From Prevotella sp. UBA3208 (GTDB lineage: Bacteria > Bacteroidota > Bacteroidia > Bacteroidales > Bacteroidaceae), in the NCBI GenBank assembly GCA_002363695.1, contig DEWO01000074.1:1-17836 (forward strand): a DNA stretch of 17,836 nt, in the 5' to 3' direction. The position numbers were made by a program, and so were the translations under genes. This document shows, piece by piece, positions 1 to 7,058 of the stretch. Under the pieces are notes generated by a model, which saw nothing but the letters and a program-made list of their open reading frames with translations, made no database searches and was not told the origin of the DNA. Position 1 is the stretch's first letter. Each line of letters starts with the position of its first letter.

Positions 1-1851
1 CGTAAGAAGAACAACCCCATCCTCATTGGCGAACCCGGTGTAGGCAAGAGTGCGATTGTCGAGGGACTGGCCCAGATGATAGCCTCACGCCACTGTTCCC
101 CCATGCTCTTCAACAAACGTCTGGTAACGCTCGACATGACCGGAGTGGTGGCAGGAACCAAGTACCGTGGACAGTTTGAGGAGCGCATGAAACTGCTCGT
201 CAAAGAGTTGGAGCAGAATCCGGACATCATCATCTTCATTGACGAGATACACACCATGATCGGGGCGGGTTCGACACCCGGTTCGATGGATGCCGCGAAT
301 ATTCTGAAACCAGCCTTGGCACGAGGTACGATACAATGTATAGGAGCCACGACGCTGGATGAGTATCGCAACTCCATCGAGAAGGACGGAGCCCTGGAGC
401 GTCGTTTCCAGAAAGTACAGGTAGAGCCCACCACCAAGGAAGAGACGCTACAGATACTGCATAATATCAAGGGTCGCTATGAATACCACCACCATGTCAC
501 CTATACCGACGAGGCCCTGGAGGCATGTGTCAGACTGACAGACCGCTATGTCAGTGACCGTTTCATGCCCGACAAAGCCATTGATGCCCTGGACGAAACC
601 GGTTCGCGGGTACACCTGCAGAATGCCAATATCCCCCCTGAGATTACAGAGAAGGAGAAGGAGATGCAGCAGGTGAAAGAGAAGAAGCAACAAGCCGTCA
701 GCAACCAGAATTTCGAGCTGGCAGCCAGTTTCCGTGACCGTGAGACCATTCTGAGCCGTGAGTTACAGGAGCTGAACAAGAAGTGGCTGGACGGTGAGGT
801 AGACATCCGACAAGAGGTCACTGCCGAGCAGGTAGCAGACGTGGTGAGCATGATGACCGGAGTCCCCGTACAACGTATGGCCCAGGAAGAAGGCATCCGT
901 CTGAAAGGCATGGCCCAGGAGCTGAAGCGTCAGGTCATCGCACAAGACAAAGCCATCGAGAAAATGGTACGTGCCATCCAGCGCAACCGTGTGGGACTGA
1001 AGGAGCCCAACCATCCGATTGGCGTCTTCATGTTCTTAGGTCCTACCGGTGTGGGTAAGACCTATCTGGCCAAGAAGTTGGCAGAATTCATGTTCGGTTC
1101 GGCAGATGCCCTAATCCGTATCGACATGTCAGAATATACCGAGTCGTTCAATGTCTCCCGCCTGATAGGTGCCCCTCCGGGCTATGTAGGCTACGAAGAA
1201 GGCGGACAGTTGACGGAGCGCGTACGTCGTCATCCCTACTCTATTGTCCTGCTGGACGAGATAGAAAAGGCCCACGGCAATGTCTTCAATCTGTTGCTTC
1301 AGGTATTGGACGAAGGCCGGCTGACCGATGGCAACGGGCGTTTCGTGGACTTCCGGAATACCGTCATCATCATGACCTCCAATGCCGGCACCCGTCAGTT
1401 GAAGGACTTTGGTCGTGGTGTAGGTTTCAACAGCGGTACCTCATCGGCACTGATGCTGAATGAGCAGGATAAGGAACATGCCCGTCAGATTGTGCAGAAG
1501 GCCCTGTCGAAGCAGTTCTCTCCCGAGTTCCTGAACCGTCTGGACGAGATTATCACCTTTGACCAGTTGGACTTGGAAGCCATCAAGCAGATTATCGACA
1601 TTGAACTGAAAGGACTTTACAAACGCATCGAGACACTGGGTTACACCATAGACCTCAGCGAAGGAGCCCGCCAGTTTGTTGCCGAGAAAGGCTACGACGT
1701 ACAATTCGGAGCCCGTCCCTTGAAGCGAGCCATTCAAAACTATATAGAAGACGGTATCTCAGAGCTTATTGTCAATGGTGACCTGAAGCCCGGGACCACG
1801 ATACACATCACGAAAGAAGACCAACAAGACGAACTGACATTTAACACATAA
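1..1851 (+). CDS. clpC: ClpC-type AAA+ protease unfoldase, 5'-truncated by the window edge
   Basis: Hexameric Hsp100 unfoldase that feeds proteins into ClpP in the cytoplasm. The reading frame is open from base 1, so the start and N-terminal Clp-N repeats lie outside; 616 residues remain of the usual 800-850. In fragment numbering, the first AAA+ module has Walker A GEPGVGKS at 10-17 and Walker B FIDEIH with the D/E pair at 81-82. A UVR-like coiled segment (about 220-261, with NFELAASFRDRE) is diagnostic of ClpC rather than ClpA or ClpB. The second AAA+ module has Walker A GPTGVGKT at 347-354 and Walker B LLDEIEKAH. A VGF tripeptide at 474-476, after SNAG, matches the ClpP-docking loop, so this should be a proteolytic partner and not a ClpB disaggregase. 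A lipoprotein gene follows after 5 bp. Family assignment is firm; the missing N-domain is a window effect. Confidence 0.95.
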   Translation, partial: RKKNNPILIGEPGVGKSAIVEGLAQMIASRHCSPMLFNKRLVTLDMTGVVAGTKYRGQFEERMKLLVKELEQNPDIIIFIDEIHTMIGAGSTPGSMDAANILKPALARGTIQCIGATTLDEYRNSIEKDGALERRFQKVQVEPTTKEETLQILHNIKGRYEYHHHVTYTDEALEACVRLTDRYVSDRFMPDKAIDALDETGSRVHLQNANIPPEITEKEKEMQQVKEKKQQAVSNQNFELAASFRDRETILSRELQELNKKWLDGEVDIRQEVTAEQVADVVSMMTGVPVQRMAQEEGIRLKGMAQELKRQVIAQDKAIEKMVRAIQRNRVGLKEPNHPIGVFMFLGPTGVGKTYLAKKLAEFMFGSADALIRIDMSEYTESFNVSRLIGAPPGYVGYEEGGQLTERVRRHPYSIVLLDEIEKAHGNVFNLLLQVLDEGRLTDGNGRFVDFRNTVIIMTSNAGTRQLKDFGRGVGFNSGTSSALMLNEQDKEHARQIVQKALSKQFSPEFLNRLDEIITFDQLDLEAIKQIIDIELKGLYKRIETLGYTIDLSEGARQFVAEKGYDVQFGARPLKRAIQNYIEDGISELIVNGDLKPGTTIHITKEDQQDELTFNT

Positions 1852-1856
1852 AAAAG

Positions 1857-2471
1857 ATGAGAAAAATCACGACAACAATCATTGCTATTGTCCTGCTGCT
1901 GACAGCGGGCATCACTGTCACCTCCTGTGGAGCAGGAACCTTCCTCCAGACCATTGGCAGCGGCGGTACGCTGGCCAATGCCTTTACCAGTGTCATCGGA
2001 CTTGACAAGGTCACAGAAAAGGGACTCGTAGGAACGTGGAAGTATGAAGGTCCCGGTTGTGCCTTCACCTCAGAAAACCTGCTGGCCAAGGCCGGTGGCG
2101 AGGTGGCAGCCACCAAGATAGAACAGGAGCTGGCTCCCTATTTCCAGAAGACCGGCCTCTCAGCCCAGAACACCTATGTCACCTTCAACGAGGACAAGAC
2201 GTTCCAAGCCTCCATTGCCGGAAAGAGCTTCAGTGGTACATGGACTCTGGACGAGGGAACCGCAAAGGTGACTATGAAGACGCTGCTGCTCACCATCAAC
2301 TGCTATGCCAAGCGTGAATACAAGGGCATCGCACTGCTCTTTGAGTCCAAGAAACTGCTTAATATGCTTCAGTTGATGGCAGCCCTGAGCGGCAACGAAA
2401 CCGTCCAGAAAGTCGGTGAGCTGTCGAAGAACTACGACGGTATCCGCCTCGGCTTCGACCTGAAGAAGTAA
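1857..2471 (+). CDS. DUF4923-like lipoprotein
   Basis: A 204-residue small lipoprotein of unknown function. Residues 1-23 form a type II signal peptide: MRK, a hydrophobic stretch (TIIAIVLLLTAGITV), then lipobox VTSC with the lipidated cysteine at 24. No acidic residues follow the cysteine, so the Bacteroidota surface-export signal is not apparent and an inward-facing outer-membrane location is the simpler inference. The mature part contains GTWKYEGPGCAF and later KSFSGTWTL, the paired GTW strands of lipocalin-like beta-barrel proteins; from memory this pattern fits DUF4923, common in Bacteroides and Prevotella. The start is 5 bp after the clpC-type stop, with no promoter between, so the two are probably co-transcribed. 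No enzymatic motif is visible. Lipoprotein call strong; family name moderate; function unknown. Confidence 0.85.
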   Translation: MRKITTTIIAIVLLLTAGITVTSCGAGTFLQTIGSGGTLANAFTSVIGLDKVTEKGLVGTWKYEGPGCAFTSENLLAKAGGEVAATKIEQELAPYFQKTGLSAQNTYVTFNEDKTFQASIAGKSFSGTWTLDEGTAKVTMKTLLLTINCYAKREYKGIALLFESKKLLNMLQLMAALSGNETVQKVGELSKNYDGIRLGFDLKK

Positions 2472-2479
2472 AGAAACAG

Positions 2480-2510
2480 AAAAGAAAAAGCAATTTTTCC
2501 TTTGTTTTTC
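2480..2510 (+). terminator. weak A/T-rich hairpin after the lipoprotein gene
   Basis: GAAAAA (2484-2489) pairs with TTTTTC (2494-2499) around a GCAA tetraloop. After one A-C mismatch the stem continues with AAA (2480-2482) against TTT (2501-2503). A T-rich run follows. It is the only hairpin I see between the lipoprotein and purU, but it is almost all A-T and its 3' arm overlaps the -33 element of the next promoter, so termination may be leaky. Confidence 0.35.
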
Positions 2511-2531
2511 GCTCGTTTTTTTGTACCTTTG
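2501..2531 (+). promoter_or_regulatory. Bacteroidota-type promoter for purU
   Basis: TTTG at 2501-2504, a 19 bp spacer, then TACCTTTG at 2524-2531. This matches the TTTG / TAnnTTTG pattern known for the primary sigma factor of Bacteroidota. Transcription would start near 2535-2538, giving a leader of roughly 40 bases. A perfect 10 bp palindrome (TTGCGCGCAA, 2529-2538) lies across the expected start point. Confidence 0.8.
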
Positions 2532-2574
2532 CGCGCAATATTATCGCGTACGTACAAAAAAACGAGTAGAAAAC

Positions 2575-3438
2575 ATGAAACCAACAGCCATTTTGCTTCT
2601 GCATTGTCCTGACCAACAGGGCATTATATCAGAAGTAACCAAGTTTATCACGGACAATCAGGGGAACATCGTCTACTTGGACCAGTATGTGGACAAGCAG
2701 GACGGTATGTTCTTCATGCGTATTGAGTGGGAACTCGACGGGTTCCTGATTCCACGCGACAAGATATACGACTACATCACGACCCTCTATGCCCAGCGCT
2801 ACCAGATGAAGTTCTCGCTGTACTACAGTGACAAGCGTCCGAGGATGGCCATCTTTGTATCGAAGATGAGCCACTGTCTGTATGACCTGCTGGCCCGCTG
2901 GAAGGCAGGCGAGTTCAATGTGGACATCCCATGTATCGTATCGAACCACGAGGACCTGCGCTATGTGGCAGACCAGTTCCAGATACCCTACTATGTATGG
3001 TCTATCAAGAAGGACCATTCGAACAAGGCCGAGGTGGAACAGGCAGAGATGGAACTGCTGAAGAAGGAAGACATCTCATTCATTGTGCTGGCCCGCTATA
3101 TGCAGATTATCTCAGACGAGATGATTGCAGCCTATCCGCACCACATCATCAACATCCACCACTCGTTCCTGCCTGCCTTCGTAGGTGCCAAGCCCTATCA
3201 CCAGGCCTGGGAGCGCGGTGTGAAGATTATCGGAGCCACCAGTCACTATGTGACAGCAGAGTTGGATGCAGGCCCCATCATCGAACAAGACGTGACCCGC
3301 ATCACCCACAAGGACACCCCTGAGAGTCTGGTGCTGAAGGGCAAGGACCTGGAGAAGATCGTGCTGTCACACGCAGTGTCGAAGCACATCCAGCGCAAGA
3401 TTCTGACTTACAAGAACAAAACCATCATTTTCTCATAA
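2575..3438 (+). CDS. purU: formyltetrahydrofolate deformylase
   Basis: Cytoplasmic hydrolase converting 10-formyl-THF and water into formate and THF, balancing the one-carbon pool. The 287-residue product is the usual family length. Residues 1-85 form an ACT-type domain opening with LLLHCPDQQGIISEVT; from about 90 comes the formyltransferase domain shared with GAR transformylase. The catalytic Asn-His-Asp triad is visible as N193 and H195 (NIHHSFLP) and D231 (ELDAGPIIEQDV), with the 36-residue His-Asp spacing of the family. I chose ATG at 2575, which gives the normal N-terminus; the frame is open upstream to a TTG at 2521, but that lies inside the promoter. It is the first gene after the promoter, 37 bp ahead of hisH. 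Confidence 0.96.
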   Translation: MKPTAILLLHCPDQQGIISEVTKFITDNQGNIVYLDQYVDKQDGMFFMRIEWELDGFLIPRDKIYDYITTLYAQRYQMKFSLYYSDKRPRMAIFVSKMSHCLYDLLARWKAGEFNVDIPCIVSNHEDLRYVADQFQIPYYVWSIKKDHSNKAEVEQAEMELLKKEDISFIVLARYMQIISDEMIAAYPHHIINIHHSFLPAFVGAKPYHQAWERGVKIIGATSHYVTAELDAGPIIEQDVTRITHKDTPESLVLKGKDLEKIVLSHAVSKHIQRKILTYKNKTIIFS

Positions 3439-3475
3439 AACTGAGAGAACAAGAATCGGAGAGATTGAGAAACCA

Positions 3476-4084
3476 ATGAATGTAGCAATCGTAAAATATA
3501 ATGCCGGCAATATCTATTCGGTTGTCAACGCTCTGAAGCGTCTGAGAGTAGAGCCGTTGCTGACAGACGATGCCGAGCAGTTGCGGCGTGCCGACCGTGT
3601 GGTGTTTCCCGGACAGGGAGAAGCACGAGGAGCCATGGAGTATCTGCGTGAGCGCCATCTGGACGAGGTCATCCGTCAGTTGCGACAGCCCGTTCTGGGC
3701 ATCTGCATCGGTCAACAGCTTCTGTGCCGTCATTCCGAAGAAGGCGACGTAGACTGCATCGGAGTGTTTGATGCCGATGTACGCCGTTTCCGGCCCGAGA
3801 AACATGAGGACAAGGTGCCCTGCATGGGATGGAACGCCTTGGATGCAAGATGTAAGATGGATGACGGAAGAACGACCCTGTTCAAAGGTCTGGACGGAGC
3901 CCCTTACGTCTACTTTGTGCACTCGTACTATGTGCCCGTGTGTGAGGATACGGCAGCAGTGGCAGACTACATACTGCCCTACTCTGCTGCCCTGCAAAAA
4001 GACAACTTCTACACCTGTCAGTTCCACCCCGAGAAGAGTGGCAAGGTGGGAGAACAGATTATTAAAAACTTTCTGGAGCTATGA
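3476..4084 (+). CDS. hisH: imidazole glycerol phosphate synthase, glutaminase subunit
   Basis: Class I glutamine amidotransferase subunit that releases ammonia from glutamine and channels it to HisF in histidine biosynthesis. Length is 202 residues, as expected. The triad is complete: nucleophile C77 in LGICIGQQLL, and H184 and E186 in QFHPEKSG. The N-terminus VAIVKYNAGNIYSVVNAL is typical. The oxyanion-strand motif usually written PGVG reads PGQG (45-48), a conservative oddity that I have not shown to matter. The last codons overlap hisA by four bases (ATGA at 4081-4084), which suggests translational coupling. Confidence 0.96.
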   Translation: MNVAIVKYNAGNIYSVVNALKRLRVEPLLTDDAEQLRRADRVVFPGQGEARGAMEYLRERHLDEVIRQLRQPVLGICIGQQLLCRHSEEGDVDCIGVFDADVRRFRPEKHEDKVPCMGWNALDARCKMDDGRTTLFKGLDGAPYVYFVHSYYVPVCEDTAAVADYILPYSAALQKDNFYTCQFHPEKSGKVGEQIIKNFLEL

Positions 4085-4800
4085 TAGAACTGATTCCTGC
4101 CATAGACATCATCAACGGCCAGTGCGTACGTCTGACCAAAGGCGACTACGACCAGAAGACCGTCTACGGAGACCCGCTGGACATGGCCCGCCAGTTTGAG
4201 GCGCTGGGCTACCAGCGTCTGCACATGGTAGACCTGGACGGAGCCAAGTCGAAGCACATTGTCAATGGTGACGTGCTGCGACGCATCTCGTCGGAAACGA
4301 AGCTGGTGATAGACTTCGGAGGAGGCATCAAGACCGATGATGACATTGAGTGCGCCTTTTCATGCGGTGCACAAATGGTCACTGTCGGTTCGATAGCAGT
4401 GACCCAACCCGACCTTTTCCTGAAGTGGGTGAAGAAATATGGTGCAGAGCACCTGATACTTGGTGCCGACGTGAGAAACGGCAAGATCAGCATCAACGGC
4501 TGGAAGGAAGACAGTGAAGAAGACCTGTTACCCTTCCTGCGCCGCTATATTGACGCAGGAGTCACCAATGTGCTATGCACAGAGATCTCGAAGGACGGTA
4601 CCCTGACGGGACCAGCCATCGAATTGTACAAAGAAGTGATGAAGGAGTATCCCGGTCTGCACCTGATAGCCAGCGGCGGTGTCTCGTCAGCAGATGACAT
4701 TCAGGCACTGGCTGATGCCCATATCCCCGCTGTGGTCTTCGGGAAAGCCATCTACGAGGGACGCATCGACCTGAAGGAACTCATCAATAGTAAACTGTAA
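4081..4800 (+). CDS. hisA: ProFAR isomerase (phosphoribosylformimino-AICAR ribotide isomerase)
   Basis: Catalyses the Amadori rearrangement of ProFAR to PRFAR, the step just before HisHF. The 239-residue protein is a (beta-alpha)8 barrel with an internal half-barrel repeat. The two catalytic aspartates are present: D9 in IPAIDIINGQCVRL and D130 in LGADVRNGKISINGW. Phosphate-binding glycine motifs occur in both halves (DFGGGIKT near 78-84, ASGGVSS in the second half). The start codon is inside the hisH stop region and hisF follows after 9 A-rich bases, so this is a tight his cluster. D9 with the SINGW context separates it from the HisF paralogue next door. Confidence 0.96.
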   Translation: MIELIPAIDIINGQCVRLTKGDYDQKTVYGDPLDMARQFEALGYQRLHMVDLDGAKSKHIVNGDVLRRISSETKLVIDFGGGIKTDDDIECAFSCGAQMVTVGSIAVTQPDLFLKWVKKYGAEHLILGADVRNGKISINGWKEDSEEDLLPFLRRYIDAGVTNVLCTEISKDGTLTGPAIELYKEVMKEYPGLHLIASGGVSSADDIQALADAHIPAVVFGKAIYEGRIDLKELINSKL

Positions 4801-4809
4801 AAAAACAAA

Positions 4810-5568
4810 ATGGGACTGGCAAAACGCATCATACCCTGTCTGGATGTCAAAGACGGTGAGACCGTCAAAGGCACCAACTTCATCAATCTGCGGTCAGCAG
4901 GAGACCCCGTAGCACTGGGTAAAGCCTACTCGGAGCAAGGGGCAGACGAGCTGGTGTTCCTGGACATCACCGCTTCGTTTGAAGGACGCAAGACATTTAC
5001 CAATATGGTGACTCAGGTAGCCCAGACGCTGAACATCCCCTTCACCGTTGGTGGAGGCATCAACGAGTTGAGTGACGTAGAGCGACTGTTGTATGCAGGA
5101 GCAGACAAGGTGAGTGTCAACTCAGCAGCCCTGCGTCGTCCTGAGCTCATTGACGAGATTACCACCCGCTTCGGCAGTCAGGTCTGTGTGGTAGCCATTG
5201 ACGCCCGTCTGGACGAAGACGGCTGGCACTGCTATCTGAAAGGCGGTCGGGAGCGCACAGAGCGAGGACTCTTTGAATGGGCACACGAAGTGCAGGAGCG
5301 AGGTGCCGGTGAGATACTATTCACCAGCATGAACCACGACGGTACCAAGCAGGGCTTTGCCAACGAGGCACTGAGGCAGTTGAGCGATGCGTTGAGCATC
5401 CCTATCATTGCCAGCGGCGGTGCAGGAAAGAAAGAGCACTTCAGGGATGTCTTCACCGAGGGACATGCCGATGCAGCCCTGGCAGCCTCGGTATTCCACT
5501 TCGGAGAGATACCCGTGCCTGAGCTGAAGCAATATTTAAAGAACGAAGGAATAAACGTGAGAATATGA
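4810..5568 (+). CDS. hisF: imidazole glycerol phosphate synthase, cyclase subunit
   Basis: Takes PRFAR plus ammonia from HisH to give imidazole glycerol phosphate and AICAR; AICAR returns to purine synthesis. The 252-residue (beta-alpha)8 barrel has catalytic D12 ([17 protein letters not shown]) and D131 (VVAIDARLD). Phosphate-binding motifs are TVGGGIN near 80-84 and ASGGAGK in the second half, the latter characteristic of HisF. Start is ATG after an A-rich 9-base spacer. The stop overlaps the next start (ATGA, 5565-5568), so hisF and hisIE are probably translationally coupled. Confidence 0.97.
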   Translation: MGLAKRIIPCLDVKDGETVKGTNFINLRSAGDPVALGKAYSEQGADELVFLDITASFEGRKTFTNMVTQVAQTLNIPFTVGGGINELSDVERLLYAGADKVSVNSAALRRPELIDEITTRFGSQVCVVAIDARLDEDGWHCYLKGGRERTERGLFEWAHEVQERGAGEILFTSMNHDGTKQGFANEALRQLSDALSIPIIASGGAGKKEHFRDVFTEGHADAALAASVFHFGEIPVPELKQYLKNEGINVRI

Positions 5569-6212
5569 AAATAGACTTTGAGAAAATGGGCGGTCTGGTA
5601 CCAGCCATCATACAAGATGCCGACACACGGCAGGTACTCATGCTGGGATTCATGAACGAAGAAGCCTACCAAAAGACACAGGAGACAGGTCATGTCACCT
5701 TCTGGAGCCGTACGCGACAGACGCTGTGGACCAAGGGAGAGACATCAGGACACTTCCTGAATCTGGTAGACATGAAGATAGACTGCGACCAGGACACGCT
5801 TCTGGTACGCGTACACCCGGTAGGTCCCACCTGCCACACCGGTACCGACACCTGCTGGGGTGAGGAGAACACCCCTAATCCCCTACTCTTCCTTGGTGAG
5901 TTGCAGTCGTTCATAGACCGTCGTAAAGAAGAGATGCCCGAAGGTTCCTATACCACCAGCCTGTTTAATAAAGGTATCAACAAGATAGCCCAGAAGGTAG
6001 GCGAAGAGGCCCTGGAAACGGTTATCGAAGCCACCAACGGCACCAAGGAGCATCTGGTCTACGAGGCCAGTGACCTGTTGTACCACCTGCTGGTGATGCT
6101 CACCGAGAAGGGGCTGCGCATTGAAGACGTAGCCGCAGAGCTGCAGCAGCGCCACGACCCCAACTGGGACAAGAAGCGTCGTGAGGCCAAGGCTGCAGGA
6201 ACGATGAAGTAA
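5565..6212 (+). CDS. hisIE: bifunctional phosphoribosyl-AMP cyclohydrolase / phosphoribosyl-ATP pyrophosphatase
   Basis: Fused enzyme for steps two and three of histidine synthesis. The N-terminal HisI domain (about 1-110) has [17 protein letters not shown], the metal-binding DCDQD cluster (73-77) and cysteines C90 (GPTCHTG) and C97 (DTCW) of the zinc site. The C-terminal HisE domain (about 112-215) shows [13 protein letters not shown] and [13 protein letters not shown], the acidic helices of the MazG-like pyrophosphohydrolase fold. The 215-residue length fits HisIE fusions. It closes the his block here; hisG, hisD, hisC and hisB are not in the window. A 45-base A-rich spacer separates it from ftsE. 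Confidence 0.96.
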   Translation: MKIDFEKMGGLVPAIIQDADTRQVLMLGFMNEEAYQKTQETGHVTFWSRTRQTLWTKGETSGHFLNLVDMKIDCDQDTLLVRVHPVGPTCHTGTDTCWGEENTPNPLLFLGELQSFIDRRKEEMPEGSYTTSLFNKGINKIAQKVGEEALETVIEATNGTKEHLVYEASDLLYHLLVMLTEKGLRIEDVAAELQQRHDPNWDKKRREAKAAGTMK

Positions 6213-6214
6213 GG

Positions 6215-6236
6215 GTAAAAAGCAAAAGAGTAAAAA
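6215..6236 (+). repeat. A-rich spacer word, copy 1 (hisIE-ftsE gap)
   Basis: The 22 bases read GTAAAAAG, CAAAAG, AGTAAAAA. They almost match the gap between ftsE and lysC (7019-7041), differing only by one extra G and one G-to-A change. I see no stem. It may be an A-rich translation leader or a repeated spacer word. Confidence 0.5.
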
Positions 6237-6257
6237 GTATAAAAACATATAAGTGCT

Positions 6258-7016
6258 ATGCTCATCAACTATAAAAAAGCGAATATTTATCAGAAAGACG
6301 GCATCCTGGTGCTGGGCGACGTCGACTTCCATGTAGACGAGGGAGAATTTATCTACATCATCGGTCGTGTAGGAGCAGGTAAGAGCACCTTGCTCAAGAC
6401 ACTCTATTTTGAGTTGGACGTCCATGAGGCTGAAGATGCCTTCGTACTGAACCACGACTTGCGCGAAATGAAGCAGAAGTATATTCCCGCCTTGCGCAGG
6501 CAGATGGGTATCATCTTCCAGGACTTCCAGCTGTTGGGCGACCGCACTGTCAGGGAGAACCTGCGTTTCGTGCTGAGGGCTACGGGCTGGAAAGACAAGA
6601 ACGACATCAACGAGCGCATAGACGATGTCCTCAGCGATGTGGATATGCAGGACATGGGTGACCGTTTTCCCCATGAGTTGTCGGGTGGTGAGCAGCAGCG
6701 CATCGCTATTGCCCGGGCTATCCTGAACAAGCCGAAAGTCATCATTGCCGACGAACCCACAGGTAATCTGGACGTGGAGACAGCCCGTCAGATTATCAAG
6801 TTGCTGAAGCAAATCACCCAGTCAGGAACGGCAGTGGTAATGACCACACACAACACCTCGTTGCTGAAGGAATATCCCGGTATCGTCTACCGCTGTATCA
6901 ACAAGCGGCTGGAGGACATTACCAAAGACTATAACAACATGGCCTTGTATGACGAAGAGGTGCAGTCGGCCAAGAAGGTGCTCGACTACTCGGACCGTGA
7001 AGACCTGTCGATGTAA
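6258..7016 (+). CDS. ftsE: cell-division ABC transporter ATPase FtsE
   Basis: Cytoplasmic ATPase of the FtsEX complex, which works with the membrane protein FtsX to activate peptidoglycan hydrolases at the division site. All ABC motifs are present: Walker A GRVGAGKS (36-43), Q-loop glutamine 88 (IIFQDFQLL), signature LSGGEQQR (141-148), Walker [13 protein letters not shown] (from 161) and switch H198 (MTTHN). [18 protein letters not shown] is the FtsE/LolD-like pattern, and I prefer FtsE from the N-terminal and Q-loop sequence. At 252 residues it is about 30 longer than the E. coli protein because of an acidic tail ending [10 protein letters not shown]. No ftsX lies next to it, so a LolD/MacB-type ATPase is the main alternative. 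Confidence 0.85.
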   Translation: MLINYKKANIYQKDGILVLGDVDFHVDEGEFIYIIGRVGAGKSTLLKTLYFELDVHEAEDAFVLNHDLREMKQKYIPALRRQMGIIFQDFQLLGDRTVRENLRFVLRATGWKDKNDINERIDDVLSDVDMQDMGDRFPHELSGGEQQRIAIARAILNKPKVIIADEPTGNLDVETARQIIKLLKQITQSGTAVVMTTHNTSLLKEYPGIVYRCINKRLEDITKDYNNMALYDEEVQSAKKVLDYSDREDLSM

Positions 7017-7018
7017 AA

Positions 7019-7041
7019 GTAAAAAGGCAAAAAAGTAAAAA
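7019..7041 (+). repeat. A-rich spacer word, copy 2 (ftsE-lysC gap)
   Basis: Second copy of the word at 6215-6236: GTAAAAAGG, CAAAAAA, GTAAAAA. It begins three bases after the ftsE stop, and the lysC ATG lies 17 bases after its end. Both copies occupy the same place relative to a stop codon and the following start. Confidence 0.5.
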
Positions 7042-7058
7042 CAAAACAGATAAAGACT

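Noticed and set aside
2521..2574. Earlier TTG start for purU
   Set aside because: It lies within the -7 promoter element, so it would be upstream of the transcript start; ATG 2575 gives the usual N-terminus.
5883..6812. 309-codon open frame on the minus strand across hisIE and ftsE
   Set aside because: It is antisense to two genes with intact catalytic motifs, is Leu/Val/His/Gln-rich with no family resemblance, and arises from codon bias of the real strand.
7017..7058. Lysine riboswitch before lysC
   Set aside because: Only 42 A-rich bases lie between ftsE and lysC, far too short and without stems.
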